A stretch of 64,000 nucleotides of DNA. It comes from Actinoplanes cyaneus (lineage in GTDB: Bacteria > Actinomycetota > Actinomycetes > Mycobacteriales > Micromonosporaceae). The stretch covers positions 62,001-126,000 of the forward strand of contig NZ_BOMH01000024.1 in the NCBI RefSeq assembly GCF_016862095.1. The letters run 5' to 3'. Position 1 is the first letter of the stretch; each line of letters begins with the position of its first letter. The notes under the pieces are model-generated. The model saw only the letters and a program-made list of their open reading frames with translations, did no database searches and was not told where the DNA came from. Shown here piece by piece: positions 16,393 through 24,579 of the stretch. Made by a program: the position numbers and the translations under genes.

Positions 16393-19300
16393 ATGGTGAG
16401 CCGCGAACTTCGTCCCGCCCGGGTGGCCGCGTTCCTCGCGCTGCTGCTCACGCTGGTCACGATCCCCGGGACGGCGCTGGCCGTGCCGAAGCCTCTGCAG
16501 GTACGGGGACAGACCGTTCTCGCCGGTGATCTGCGGGTGCAGGTGCTGAGCCCCACGCTGCTGCGCCTGGAGTACGCGGCCGACCAGAAGTTCGAGGACC
16601 GGGCCACCTTCAACGCCGTCGACCGGGACCCGGGCCGGACCTGGTTCCGGGCGACCGCCGCCCGCGGTGAGCTGCGGGTCCGCACGAGCGCGGTGACCCT
16701 GCACTACCGGCTCGGCAGCGGCCCGGTCACGGCCGCGAACACCACGCTGGACCTGACCGTCGCCGGTCGGCGCGTCAGCGTGCACCCGGAGTTCGGCGGG
16801 CCGGCCGGGGAACCGCTCGGCGGCTGGTACCGCGGGCTCGACTACTACGCCGGGCAGGCCGGACCGGTCGACCAGCTCACCCTGCACCCCGGCCTGCTCG
16901 ACAAGCGCGGGTGGTACCTGCTCGACGACACGACGACGGCCGTGCGCACCACGGACGGCTGGGTCACCGCGCGGCCCGCGCACACCGGGGCCTACCAGGA
17001 CGGATACCTCTTCGGGTACGGCCACGACTACCCCCGTGCGCTCGCCGACCTGCGCACGCTGACCGGGCCGTCGGTGCTGCCTCCCGAGTGGGCGTTCGGC
17101 ACGTGGTTCTCGAAGTATCAGGCGTACAGCGCCGCCGACTACGAGAACGAACTGCTGCCGGCGTTCAAGAGCCATCGGGTGCCGCTCGACTCGCTCGTCA
17201 TGGACACCGACTGGAAGGCGCCGAACCAGTGGGCAGGCTGGAACTGGAACACCGGCCTGTTCCCCGATCCGGCCGCGTTCCTCGCGCACCTGAAGTCGGA
17301 GGGGATCAACGCGACGCTGAACGTGCACGCGGCGATCAGCGGCGACGATCCGCGGTTCGCGCAGGCACAGGCCACCGCCAAGGGCAAGCTCCAGCCGGCC
17401 GCCAGCAGTTTCGCGCCGAACCCCTACCGCTTCGACTGGGGCGACCGGGACCAGGCCGCCGCGTACACGCAGCTCCACCAGCAGTTCGAGAACCAGGGCG
17501 TACGGCAGTGGTGGCTCGACTACTGCTGCGACGACAGCACCGTGAGCACGGCCGGGGTCACCCCGGACAGCTGGGTGAACGAGCTGTACCGGCGGGACGG
17601 TGAGGCTCGCGGGCTGCGCGGGTTCTCGCTCGCGCGGATCGGGGCGGCTTTCCCGGCGTACGCGCAGATCGGCTCCTCCGGTCCTTGGAGCGAGCACCGG
17701 AGCACCGTGCATTTCACGGGTGACACCGAGGCGACCTTCGCCACGCTGGCGTTCGCGGCGGCGATGACTCCGGCCGAAGGCGCGAGCATCGGGCAGTCCT
17801 ACGTCAGTCACGACATCGGCAGTTTCGCCGGGAAGCACCTCAGCGACGATCTTTATCTTCGCTGGGTGCAGCTCGGCGCGTTCCAGCCGATCCTGCGGCT
17901 GCACTCCGATCACGGCGATCGGCTGCCGTGGGAGTACGACGACGTGGTCGGCGGGCCGGCCGCGGACTTCCTGCGGCTGCGCGAGTCGCTGGTGCCCTAC
18001 CTCTACACGGCGGCCCGGCAGAACTACGACACCGGGATGCCGATGGCGCGGGCGCTCTACCTGACCTGGCCGCAGCAGGCCGAGGCCTACCGGCACGACA
18101 CCGAGTACCTGCTGGGCGACTCGTTGCTGGTCGCGCCGGTGACGACGCCGGGGCTCAGCACCACGGCGACGGTCTGGTTCCCGCCGGGCACCTGGACGGA
18201 CTTCTTCACCGGGGAGACGTTCCGCGGGCCGGCCACCCGGACGGTCGGGGCCACGCCCGATCACATGCCGGTCTACGTGCGAGCCGGCGGGATCCTGGCG
18301 CAGCGGGCCGGGGACGTGAACGTTTCCGGTCAGGCCAAGGACCGGTTGACGCTGACCGCCTACCCGCACGCCACGGGTTCCACCTCGGTCTACGAGGACT
18401 CCGGGGACGGGCTCGGATACCGCGGCGGGCAGTCCGCGCGCATTCCGGTGCACTTCACCGGGAGCCGCCTGACCGTCGGGCCGGTCACCGGCTCCTACCC
18501 CGGCGCGCCGGCCACCCGGCGCTACACCGTGGCGTTCGCCGGGGTGTCACGCCCGCACCACGTCACGGTCGGCGGGCGGGCCGCTCCGTTCACCTACGAC
18601 GCCGCGAAACACCTGCTCACCGTGGACGTGCCCGCGACCCCGGCGGGACGGGCGGTCACCGTCGAGCACGACGGGACGGCGCTCACCGTCGGGCAGCGGC
18701 CGGCGGTGGAGACCACGTTCGTCGCGCCGGACGGGCTGCAGTCGGGCGCGACCAGCACGCTCGTGGCCACGACCACCAACCGCGGGCCGGGGACGATCAC
18801 CGGGGTCTCGGCCGCCGTCGACGCGCCGGCCGGGTGGGTGATCACGCCGCGGACGCCGACGACCACTGCCTCGCTGGCTCCCGGGAAGAGCTTCACCATC
18901 ACGTACGACGCGACGCCCGCCGGAGCCTCGCCACGGACGCAACCGGTGGCGGTGCGCGTCACGTACCGGAATCCGGACGGCACCACGTCCACGGCGCCGG
19001 CCGGGCTGACCGTGCCACTGAAACCGGTCGACGTGACGTTCCGCGTGCTCGCGCCGCCGGGCACGCCACCGGACGCGACGCTCTACGTGCCCGGGAGCAT
19101 CGCGCAGCTCGGGCCGTGGGACCCGGGCAAGCAGCCCATGACGTACCGCGGGAACGGGATCTGGGAAGCGACGGTGTCGATCCTGGACGGGACGGACCTG
19201 CAGTACAAGTACACCCGGGGCACGTGGGAGACCGTGGAGGAGTGGGGCTCGATCACCGGCACCAACAACCGCAACGTCACCGTCGACGGCGGGATCACGC

Positions 19301-19650
19301 ACACGATGCTCGTCGACGACACGGCCACCACCGGGCCGGACATCCACCGGGCCATCGAGTTCTGGCGGGATCCGCTGGTGGTGTCGACGGCGGCGACGGC
19401 TGACGCGGTCACGGTCACCTTCCAGCGCGACGTCCAGCCGACCGGGGCCGACTTCGCCGGATCGATGGTCGTGAACGGCGTGCCCGGAACGGTCACCGAG
19501 ACGACGCCGGGCACGCTGGTCTGGACCCCGGCGACCCCGTTGCCGTCCGGCACCTACACGGCCACGGTCTCGCAAGTGACCAGCGCCGTCTCCGACGGGG
19601 TGCCGATCCGGGCGCCGTACACCTTCACGTTCACGATCGGTCAGGCGTAG
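16393..19650 (+). CDS. secreted multidomain GH31 alpha-glycosidase with CBM20 module
   Basis: 1085 residues. Signal peptide to about residue 30 (VAAFLALLLTLVTIPGTALA). The GH31 N-terminal and barrel domains run to about residue 690. VMDTDWKAPNQWAGW is the substrate-binding strand, WWLDYCC carries the nucleophile Asp376, and HFTGDTEA the acid/base Asp444. A NEW3-like Ig domain follows (about 775-860), then a starch-binding CBM20 (about 877-975; VTFRVLAPPG, GSIAQLGPWDP, LQYKYTRG) and a C-terminal Ig-like domain (RDVQPTGADFAGSMVVNG). The enzyme probably acts outside the cell on alpha-glucans; the exact linkage is not determined. Its last ten bases overlap the 3' end of the TetR gene on the other strand. 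Confidence 0.92.
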   Translation: MVSRELRPARVAAFLALLLTLVTIPGTALAVPKPLQVRGQTVLAGDLRVQVLSPTLLRLEYAADQKFEDRATFNAVDRDPGRTWFRATAARGELRVRTSAVTLHYRLGSGPVTAANTTLDLTVAGRRVSVHPEFGGPAGEPLGGWYRGLDYYAGQAGPVDQLTLHPGLLDKRGWYLLDDTTTAVRTTDGWVTARPAHTGAYQDGYLFGYGHDYPRALADLRTLTGPSVLPPEWAFGTWFSKYQAYSAADYENELLPAFKSHRVPLDSLVMDTDWKAPNQWAGWNWNTGLFPDPAAFLAHLKSEGINATLNVHAAISGDDPRFAQAQATAKGKLQPAASSFAPNPYRFDWGDRDQAAAYTQLHQQFENQGVRQWWLDYCCDDSTVSTAGVTPDSWVNELYRRDGEARGLRGFSLARIGAAFPAYAQIGSSGPWSEHRSTVHFTGDTEATFATLAFAAAMTPAEGASIGQSYVSHDIGSFAGKHLSDDLYLRWVQLGAFQPILRLHSDHGDRLPWEYDDVVGGPAADFLRLRESLVPYLYTAARQNYDTGMPMARALYLTWPQQAEAYRHDTEYLLGDSLLVAPVTTPGLSTTATVWFPPGTWTDFFTGETFRGPATRTVGATPDHMPVYVRAGGILAQRAGDVNVSGQAKDRLTLTAYPHATGSTSVYEDSGDGLGYRGGQSARIPVHFTGSRLTVGPVTGSYPGAPATRRYTVAFAGVSRPHHVTVGGRAAPFTYDAAKHLLTVDVPATPAGRAVTVEHDGTALTVGQRPAVETTFVAPDGLQSGATSTLVATTTNRGPGTITGVSAAVDAPAGWVITPRTPTTTASLAPGKSFTITYDATPAGASPRTQPVAVRVTYRNPDGTTSTAPAGLTVPLKPVDVTFRVLAPPGTPPDATLYVPGSIAQLGPWDPGKQPMTYRGNGIWEATVSILDGTDLQYKYTRGTWETVEEWGSITGTNNRNVTVDGGITHTMLVDDTATTGPDIHRAIEFWRDPLVVSTAATADAVTVTFQRDVQPTGADFAGSMVVNGVPGTVTETTPGTLVWTPATPLPSGTYTATVSQVTSAVSDGVPIRAPYTFTFTIGQA

Positions 19651-20225
19651 ACCAGGCGTTCGATGGCCTGGGCGAGGTCGGCGACGGCCTCTTCCAGGTC
19701 GGTGTCGGTCGCCGCGGCCAGCTGCTCGTACCGGGCGTCCCGGATCGCCGAGATCATCTCGGCGAGGCGGTGGGCCGCCAGCGTGGTGGTCGCCGAGCCC
19801 TGTTCCTGGTCCCTGCGGATCTTGTCGGCGGCCCGCTCGTCGTAGCGGGCCTTCACCCGGCCGGTGAACTCGCGCAGCTCCCCCGAGGTCGGCGTGCAGG
19901 CCAGGATGCCGGCGTGCTCGCGCCACAGCCGGGCCGAGGCGCGCAGTTGCTCGCGCAGCAGCTCCGGGGAGGGTCCGGTGCTGTCGAACCAGACGTGCGA
20001 ATCGCCCAGCTCGTCCCAGAAGCGGCCCATCAGCGCGGTCAGCACGGCATCCTTGGTGCGGAAGTAGAAGTAGAACCCGGTGCGGGACAACCCGGCCACC
20101 TTGGCCAGGTCGTCGATGGTGACCGCGTCGTACGACTTCTCGGCGAACAGCTTGCGCGCCGCCTCGAGGATGGCGGCCTCGCGCAGATCACCCTTCGACG
20201 GGCCGTTACGCCTGGTCTGTCCCAT
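19641..20225 (-). CDS. TetR/AcrR-family transcriptional regulator
   Basis: 194 residues. ATG at 20225 (MGQTRRNGPSKGDLREAAIL) is preferred over an in-frame TTG nine bases upstream. The N-terminal helix-turn-helix (ILEAARKLFAEKSYDAVTID, DLAKVAGLSRTGFYFYFRTK) is canonical. The C-terminal ligand domain is helical and specific to no known ligand. It is divergent from the MFS gene with a 75-bp shared region holding an inverted repeat, so it probably represses the pump and itself. Its 3' end overlaps the GH31 gene by ten bases. Confidence 0.92.
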   Translation of the reverse strand: MGQTRRNGPSKGDLREAAILEAARKLFAEKSYDAVTIDDLAKVAGLSRTGFYFYFRTKDAVLTALMGRFWDELGDSHVWFDSTGPSPELLREQLRASARLWREHAGILACTPTSGELREFTGRVKARYDERAADKIRRDQEQGSATTTLAAHRLAEMISAIRDARYEQLAAATDTDLEEAVADLAQAIERLVYA

Positions 20226-20257
20226 GATCCCCAACCTTACCGGTGTGACTCTCGACG

Positions 20258-20287
20258 CTTGACGGGAAAATTCGACGGTACGTCAAG
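20258..20287. promoter_or_regulatory. inverted repeat, candidate TetR operator
   Basis: CTTGACG (20258-20264) and CGTCAAG (20281-20287) are perfect complements 16 bp apart in the TetR/MFS divergent region. The left arm contains TTGACG, a -35-like hexamer reading toward the MFS gene, so binding would block its promoter. TCGACG is also repeated directly at 20252 and 20272. Confidence 0.5.
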
Positions 20288-20300
20288 TTTCGTGTCTAGC

Positions 20301-21758
20301 ATGTCGCAGGTGACACGTCCCGTACGCCCGGCTCTGCTGCTCCTCGCGGCCGCCGCCGGCAGTTTCCTGCTCTCCATGATCCAGTCCGTGCCGGTGCCGG
20401 TCCTGCCGCAGATCGCGCAGCAGCTCGGTGTCGACGCCACCACCGTCGGGTGGGTGACCACCGCGACCCTGCTCGCCGCCTCCGCCTGCACCCCACTGCT
20501 CGGCCGGCTCGGGCACGTGCTCGGCATCAAGCCGGTCTTCGTCGCCACCCTCGTCGTGACCCTGGTCGGCAGCATCCTGGCCGCGACCGCGCACGACATC
20601 GGCTGGCTCATCGCCGCCCGGATCATGCAGGGCACCAGCTTCGGCCTGTTCCCGCTCGGCATCAGCCTGCTGCGCCACGAGCTGCCCGCGACCAAGCTCA
20701 CCAACAGCATGGCCGTGGTCGCGTCGACGCTCGGGGTCGGCGGCGGTGTCGCGCTGGTCGCGGCGGGCCTGCTGACCCAGCACGACGCCGACTACCGCCG
20801 GGTGTTCTGGCTGTGCGTGGCCGTCAGCGCGATCGCCCTGGCACTGTCGCTGACCCTGCCCCGGCGCGCCGGAGCCGGCGGCAAGGTCGACCTGGTCGGC
20901 GCGGTCGTGCTCTCCGCCGGCCTGGTCAGCCTGCTGCTGCCGATCTCGCAGGGACACACCTGGGGCTGGACCTCGGCCCGCGTGCTCGTGCTCTTCGCGG
21001 CCGCCGCGGTCATCCTGGTCGGCTTCCTGCTGCTGGAACGCCGGATGGCCGCCCCGCTCGTCTCCGTGCAGCTGCTCAGCCACCGGCCGATCCTCGTCAC
21101 CAATCTGGCGGCGATGGCGGTCGGCTTCGCGATGTTCGCGCTGCAGCTGGCCACCAGCTACTTCGTGCAGAGCCCGCGGGCGTTCACCGGCTTCGGCTTC
21201 ACCGCCACGGTCCTGCAGACCAGCGTGATCTTCCTGCTGCCGGGCGCCGCGGCCAGCATCGTCGTCGGCCCGATCGCCGGCCGTCTCGTCGGCCGCATCG
21301 GCCCGCGCCCGGTGCTCGCCCTGGCCTGCGGCATCGCGGCGCTCGCCACGGCGTCGCTGGCGTTCCTGCACGACAGCAAGGGCGCGGTCATCGCCGGGTT
21401 CGTCGTGGCCAGCTGCGCGATCGCCATGGCGTACGCGTCGATGCCGGCCCTGCTCATCCAGCACGTCGACCCGCACGACACCGGCATCGCCAACTCGATC
21501 AACTCGATCATGCGCACGATCGGCGGCACGATCGGCAGCGCCCTGGTCATCACGATCCTGGCCGGCCAGACCCACCGCGTCGGCGCGGTCGAGCTGCCGA
21601 CCGAGAACGCCTACAAGATCAGCTACGTCCTGGGGGCGGTCGTCTTCGCGGTCGGCGGGGCCCTGGTTCTGCTCTTCATCGACCGGACCCGTCCCGCCGG
21701 GCACGCCCTGGAGCCGGAGCCCCGCTCCGAGGCGGTGCCGCAGCCGGCCCGCGCCTGA
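20301..21758 (+). CDS. MFS drug/metabolite exporter, DHA2-like (14 TM)
   Basis: 485 residues with about 14 hydrophobic helices. LLPQIAQQLGVDATTVGWV-type text in the first loop and GRLGHVLGIKPVFVATL are MFS motif A-like. RIMQGTSFGLFPLGISLL and a motif C-like segment (VVASTLGVGGGVALVAAGLL) are typical of proton-driven exporters. No ribosome site is visible before ATG 20301; an in-frame GTG lies at 20292. The divergent TetR gene suggests induction by a substrate of the pump. The C-terminal tail after LLFIDRTRP is hydrophilic. A hairpin follows downstream. Confidence 0.88.
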   Translation: MSQVTRPVRPALLLLAAAAGSFLLSMIQSVPVPVLPQIAQQLGVDATTVGWVTTATLLAASACTPLLGRLGHVLGIKPVFVATLVVTLVGSILAATAHDIGWLIAARIMQGTSFGLFPLGISLLRHELPATKLTNSMAVVASTLGVGGGVALVAAGLLTQHDADYRRVFWLCVAVSAIALALSLTLPRRAGAGGKVDLVGAVVLSAGLVSLLLPISQGHTWGWTSARVLVLFAAAAVILVGFLLLERRMAAPLVSVQLLSHRPILVTNLAAMAVGFAMFALQLATSYFVQSPRAFTGFGFTATVLQTSVIFLLPGAAASIVVGPIAGRLVGRIGPRPVLALACGIAALATASLAFLHDSKGAVIAGFVVASCAIAMAYASMPALLIQHVDPHDTGIANSINSIMRTIGGTIGSALVITILAGQTHRVGAVELPTENAYKISYVLGAVVFAVGGALVLLFIDRTRPAGHALEPEPRSEAVPQPARA

Positions 21759-21836
21759 ACCTCAGCCGCACGGCACGGAGCGAACACCCCCGCGAGGTCG
21801 GTCCGGGTCCCGGCCACGACGCACGCACGCACGGTT

Positions 21837-21893
21837 CCGGCTGGTGCTCACGGTCGTATCAACGGCCCGATAACGACCGTGAGAACCAGCCGG
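21837..21893. terminator. 20-bp-arm hairpin downstream of the MFS gene
   Basis: Arms 21837-21856 and 21874-21893 are complementary except for one mismatch (CCGGCTGGT-CTCACGGTCG) around a 17-base loop. No U-tract follows. It lies 79 bp after the MFS stop in non-coding DNA. Confidence 0.55.
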
Positions 21894-21972
21894 GGGCGCA
21901 CGCCGCGCACTTACCCGGAGCGGCAGCGGCCTCGCGTACCGGACACCACGCGACCCCACGAGCGGTCCCGGC

Positions 21973-22035
21973 CGCGACGCACGCCGGGCGCGGCCCAAGC
22001 CGCGACACACGCCGGGCGCGGTCCGGGCCGCGACG
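21973..22035. repeat. 28-bp tandem repeat
   Basis: Two units (21973-22000 and 22001-22028) share CGCGAC-CACGCCGGGCGCGG, followed by a partial third (CGCGACGCGGC). They lie between the MFS hairpin and the 3' end of the GlsB-like gene. The rest of 21759-22043 holds nothing else I can support. Confidence 0.7.
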
Positions 22036-22043
22036 CGGCTGGG

Positions 22044-22307
22044 TCAGCGGCGGGCTCGGGCGCCGGCTGCGATGGCGACGCCGAGCGCGGCCAGGCCGAT
22101 CTGCAGGATCAGCTCGATCCAGTCGATGCCGGGGGTGTCGTCGACGCCGATCGCCGCCGCGATGAACGTGCCGATCAGGGCGGCGACGACGCCGATGACG
22201 AGGGTGAGCCAGATCGGGATGTTCTGCTTGCCGGGCACGGCGAGCCGGCCGAGCGCGCCGATGATCAGGCCGATGATGATCGCGGTGAAGATGCCGGTGA
22301 TTTCCAC
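22044..22307 (-). CDS. GlsB/YeaQ/YmgE-family small membrane protein
   Basis: 87 residues from a GTG at 22307, with AGGGGG seven bases upstream. Three hydrophobic segments are seen: ITGIFTAIIIGLIIGALGRL, IPIWLTLVIGVVAALIGTFI and ELILQIGLAALGVAIAAGA. The GRLAVPGKQNIP loop after the first helix is the family signature (transglycosylase-associated protein, PF04226). Members are stress-induced inner-membrane proteins of unknown mechanism. It is separated from the siderophore locus by 57 bp and reads the same way, so read-through from the locus is possible. Confidence 0.88.
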   Translation of the reverse strand: MEITGIFTAIIIGLIIGALGRLAVPGKQNIPIWLTLVIGVVAALIGTFIAAAIGVDDTPGIDWIELILQIGLAALGVAIAAGARARR

Positions 22308-22364
22308 GCTGCGGCCCCCTGTGAGGAATCGATCCCGGGCTGATTGTGCCCGGCGATACGCTCC

Positions 22365-23237
22365 TCAGGCCGGCGGCGGGAACGGATAGTCGACATAGGC
22401 GAAACGGCGCGAATCGGGAGACCAGCTGTTGACGTTGATCGTTCCCTGGCCGCCGGGCAGCGCCACGACCGTCCGGGGCGAGCGCCAGTCGTCGCCGGTG
22501 ACGAGCCGCAGTTCGACGGGCAGGTCGGCCGGGTGCCCCCGGGTTCCGGGCGGGTAGCTCAGGTAGACGGCGAGGCGGCCGTCCGGCGAGAGGTGCGGGA
22601 ACCAGTTGACCCGCTCGTCGAAGGTGAGCTGTTCCAGGCCGGTGCCGTCCGGGCGGATGCGGGCGATCTGCGCGCCCGGGCCGAAGCGCTCGGTGTTGAA
22701 GTAGATCCAGGCGCCGTCCGGCGTGTACTCGGGGCCGTCGTCCGGCCCGCTCCCGGGAGAGGTCAGCCGCGTCGACGGCCCACCTCCGGAACCGATGGTC
22801 CACAGATTGCCGGCGTCCCACCGCTGCCCCTCGATGCCCACGTACGCGAGGGTCGCCCCGTCCGGGCTCACCCCGTGCAGGAAGTGCATCCGGTCCTCGT
22901 GCGTCACCCGCCGCACCGCTCCCCCGCGCAGCGACGCCTCGTAGAGGTGACCGTCGTCAGCGGACACGAAGATCGCGTCCCCGGTGCCGAGCACGTGATC
23001 GTTGTTGAGTCCGGGCACGCCGTCGAGCGGGATCCGCACGGGCGCCGAGCCGGGGAGGACGGGCAGCCGCCAGAGCAGCCCGTCCCCGTTGAGGATGAGG
23101 TCACCGTCCGCACTCCAGTTCGGCGCCTCGAACAGCACGGACGAGCTGGTGTGCACCAGCGACGGGACGCCGGTGCTCACCTCGTACGTCCAGATCCTGC
23201 ATTTCTGGTTTTCGGCGAGGGTGCGTGCGGATCCCAT
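22365..23237 (-). CDS. TolB-like beta-propeller protein at the end of the siderophore operon
   Basis: 290 residues made of PD40/WD40-like blades (APNWSADGDLIL, HGVSPDGATLAYV, GPEYTPDGAWIYF, FPHLSPDGRLAVYL, NSWSPDSRRFAYV), predicting a six- or seven-bladed propeller. There is no signal peptide, so it should be cytoplasmic, unlike TolB itself. It starts nine bases after the stop of the monooxygenase gene and is probably the last cistron of the siderophore operon. Similar propellers occur in oligogalacturonate lyase-like and peptidase accessory proteins. Its role here is unknown and it may not be involved in siderophore biology at all. Confidence 0.75.
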   Translation of the reverse strand: MGSARTLAENQKCRIWTYEVSTGVPSLVHTSSSVLFEAPNWSADGDLILNGDGLLWRLPVLPGSAPVRIPLDGVPGLNNDHVLGTGDAIFVSADDGHLYEASLRGGAVRRVTHEDRMHFLHGVSPDGATLAYVGIEGQRWDAGNLWTIGSGGGPSTRLTSPGSGPDDGPEYTPDGAWIYFNTERFGPGAQIARIRPDGTGLEQLTFDERVNWFPHLSPDGRLAVYLSYPPGTRGHPADLPVELRLVTGDDWRSPRTVVALPGGQGTINVNSWSPDSRRFAYVDYPFPPPA

Positions 23238-23246
23238 CGCCCGAGC

Positions 23247-24560
23247 CTACGTGCGGATCAGCGGTCCGGAGATCATGGCCAGCGGGCGGGGCGGCAGCGG
23301 TTCACGTGACGCCGCGGCGAGCGAGGCGACGATCTCGCCGGAGCGGACCGCCACCGCCGACAGCAGCGTCGACGTGATCCCGTGGACGTGCTCGGTCCCG
23401 CCCTGCAGGTAGATTCCCGCCCGCAGATCAGGATCGGTCACGACGCGGTAGTCCCGTTCGACCCGGAGCAGGTTCTGATCGTCGCGCCGGCAGTGCGCGC
23501 CGGCCGTGCCAAGCAGCCGGGTCACGTCGACCGGGCGGTATCCGGTGGCGTAGACGATCGCGTCGGCCTCCAGGGGCGTCCGCTCGCCGGTCGGCAGGTG
23601 CTCGACGACAGCGGTGACCCCGTCCGGGCGCGCCTGCACGCTGGTGACCTGCGACGCGTTCAGCATCCGCAGCCGTTCGCGGCCGAGCACCTTCTCCCGG
23701 TACGCGCGCCGGTAGAGGTCCTCGATCAGGTCCCGGTCGACGACCGAGTAGTTGGTGCCGCGGTGGTAGTCGAAGAGCATCCGCTTCACGTCGTCCGGCG
23801 CGTCGAAGTACAGGTCGACGGCCCCCGGGTCGAAGATCCCGTTGACGAAGTTGCTGTCGTCGGCCGGGCTGTAGCCGTACCGGGAGAAGACCGAGCACAC
23901 CTCGGCGGTCGGGTACCGCTCGTGCAGGAACGACACCGACTCGGCGGCGCTCTGCCCGGCACCGACCACGATGAAGCGCCGCGGCTCGGCGACCTCGAAC
24001 GCGGCCGCCCGGTGCAGGATGTCCAGGTTGTGCCAGACCCGTTCGGCGGGCGCGACGCCCGGCGGAAGGCTTGACTCCAGGCCGACGGCGACCGACACAT
24101 TGCGCGTACGGAACGTGCGCGCCCCCGCCGTCACGTCGAGGAGAGCCCCGCCGTCCACCGGCGTCACGTCGGTGACCGCGTGGCCGTACCGCACGCTGTC
24201 CTTCATCCGCCCGGCCGCCCACCGCAGGTAGTCGTGGAACTCCACGCGCAGCGGATACATGCTCTTGTAGTTGATGAAGTCGGCGAGCCGCCCCTGCGCG
24301 TGCAGGTAGGACACGAAGCTGAAGTCGCTCGCCGGGTTGCGCATCGTGACCAGGTCCTTGAGGAACGACACCTGCATGGTGGCGTCCTCGAACAGCATGC
24401 CCCGGTGCCACCCGAAGTCGTCCTGCTTCTCCAGGAAGACCGCGCGCAGCCGCTCACCGGGCGCACAGCGGTCGTTGTGCTCCGCGATCGCGATGGCCAG
24501 GGCCAGGTTGGAGGGCCCGAATCCGATGCCGACCAGGTCGTACACGTCGTTTTCCTGCAT
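23247..24560 (-). CDS. L-lysine/L-ornithine N-monooxygenase (SidA/PvdA-like)
   Basis: 437 residues. The start MQENDVYDLVG at 24560 is set by GGAGG eight bases upstream; an ATG 15 bases earlier lacks a site. It has the FAD loop GIGFGPSNLALAIAI, GWHRGMLFEDATMQVSFLKD and TMRNPASDFSFVSYLH of the ornithine/lysine hydroxylases. The NADPH loop is VVGAGQSAAESVSFL, and YATGYRP closes the fold. The enzyme uses NADPH and O2 to N-hydroxylate a free diamino acid. Ornithine is more likely than lysine because the residue context resembles PvdA/SidA. It would feed the N-acyltransferase and the NRPS with hydroxamate precursors. Confidence 0.92.
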   Translation of the reverse strand: MQENDVYDLVGIGFGPSNLALAIAIAEHNDRCAPGERLRAVFLEKQDDFGWHRGMLFEDATMQVSFLKDLVTMRNPASDFSFVSYLHAQGRLADFINYKSMYPLRVEFHDYLRWAAGRMKDSVRYGHAVTDVTPVDGGALLDVTAGARTFRTRNVSVAVGLESSLPPGVAPAERVWHNLDILHRAAAFEVAEPRRFIVVGAGQSAAESVSFLHERYPTAEVCSVFSRYGYSPADDSNFVNGIFDPGAVDLYFDAPDDVKRMLFDYHRGTNYSVVDRDLIEDLYRRAYREKVLGRERLRMLNASQVTSVQARPDGVTAVVEHLPTGERTPLEADAIVYATGYRPVDVTRLLGTAGAHCRRDDQNLLRVERDYRVVTDPDLRAGIYLQGGTEHVHGITSTLLSAVAVRSGEIVASLAAASREPLPPRPLAMISGPLIRT

Positions 24561-24579
24561 GTTGGTGGCCTCCATGGGT

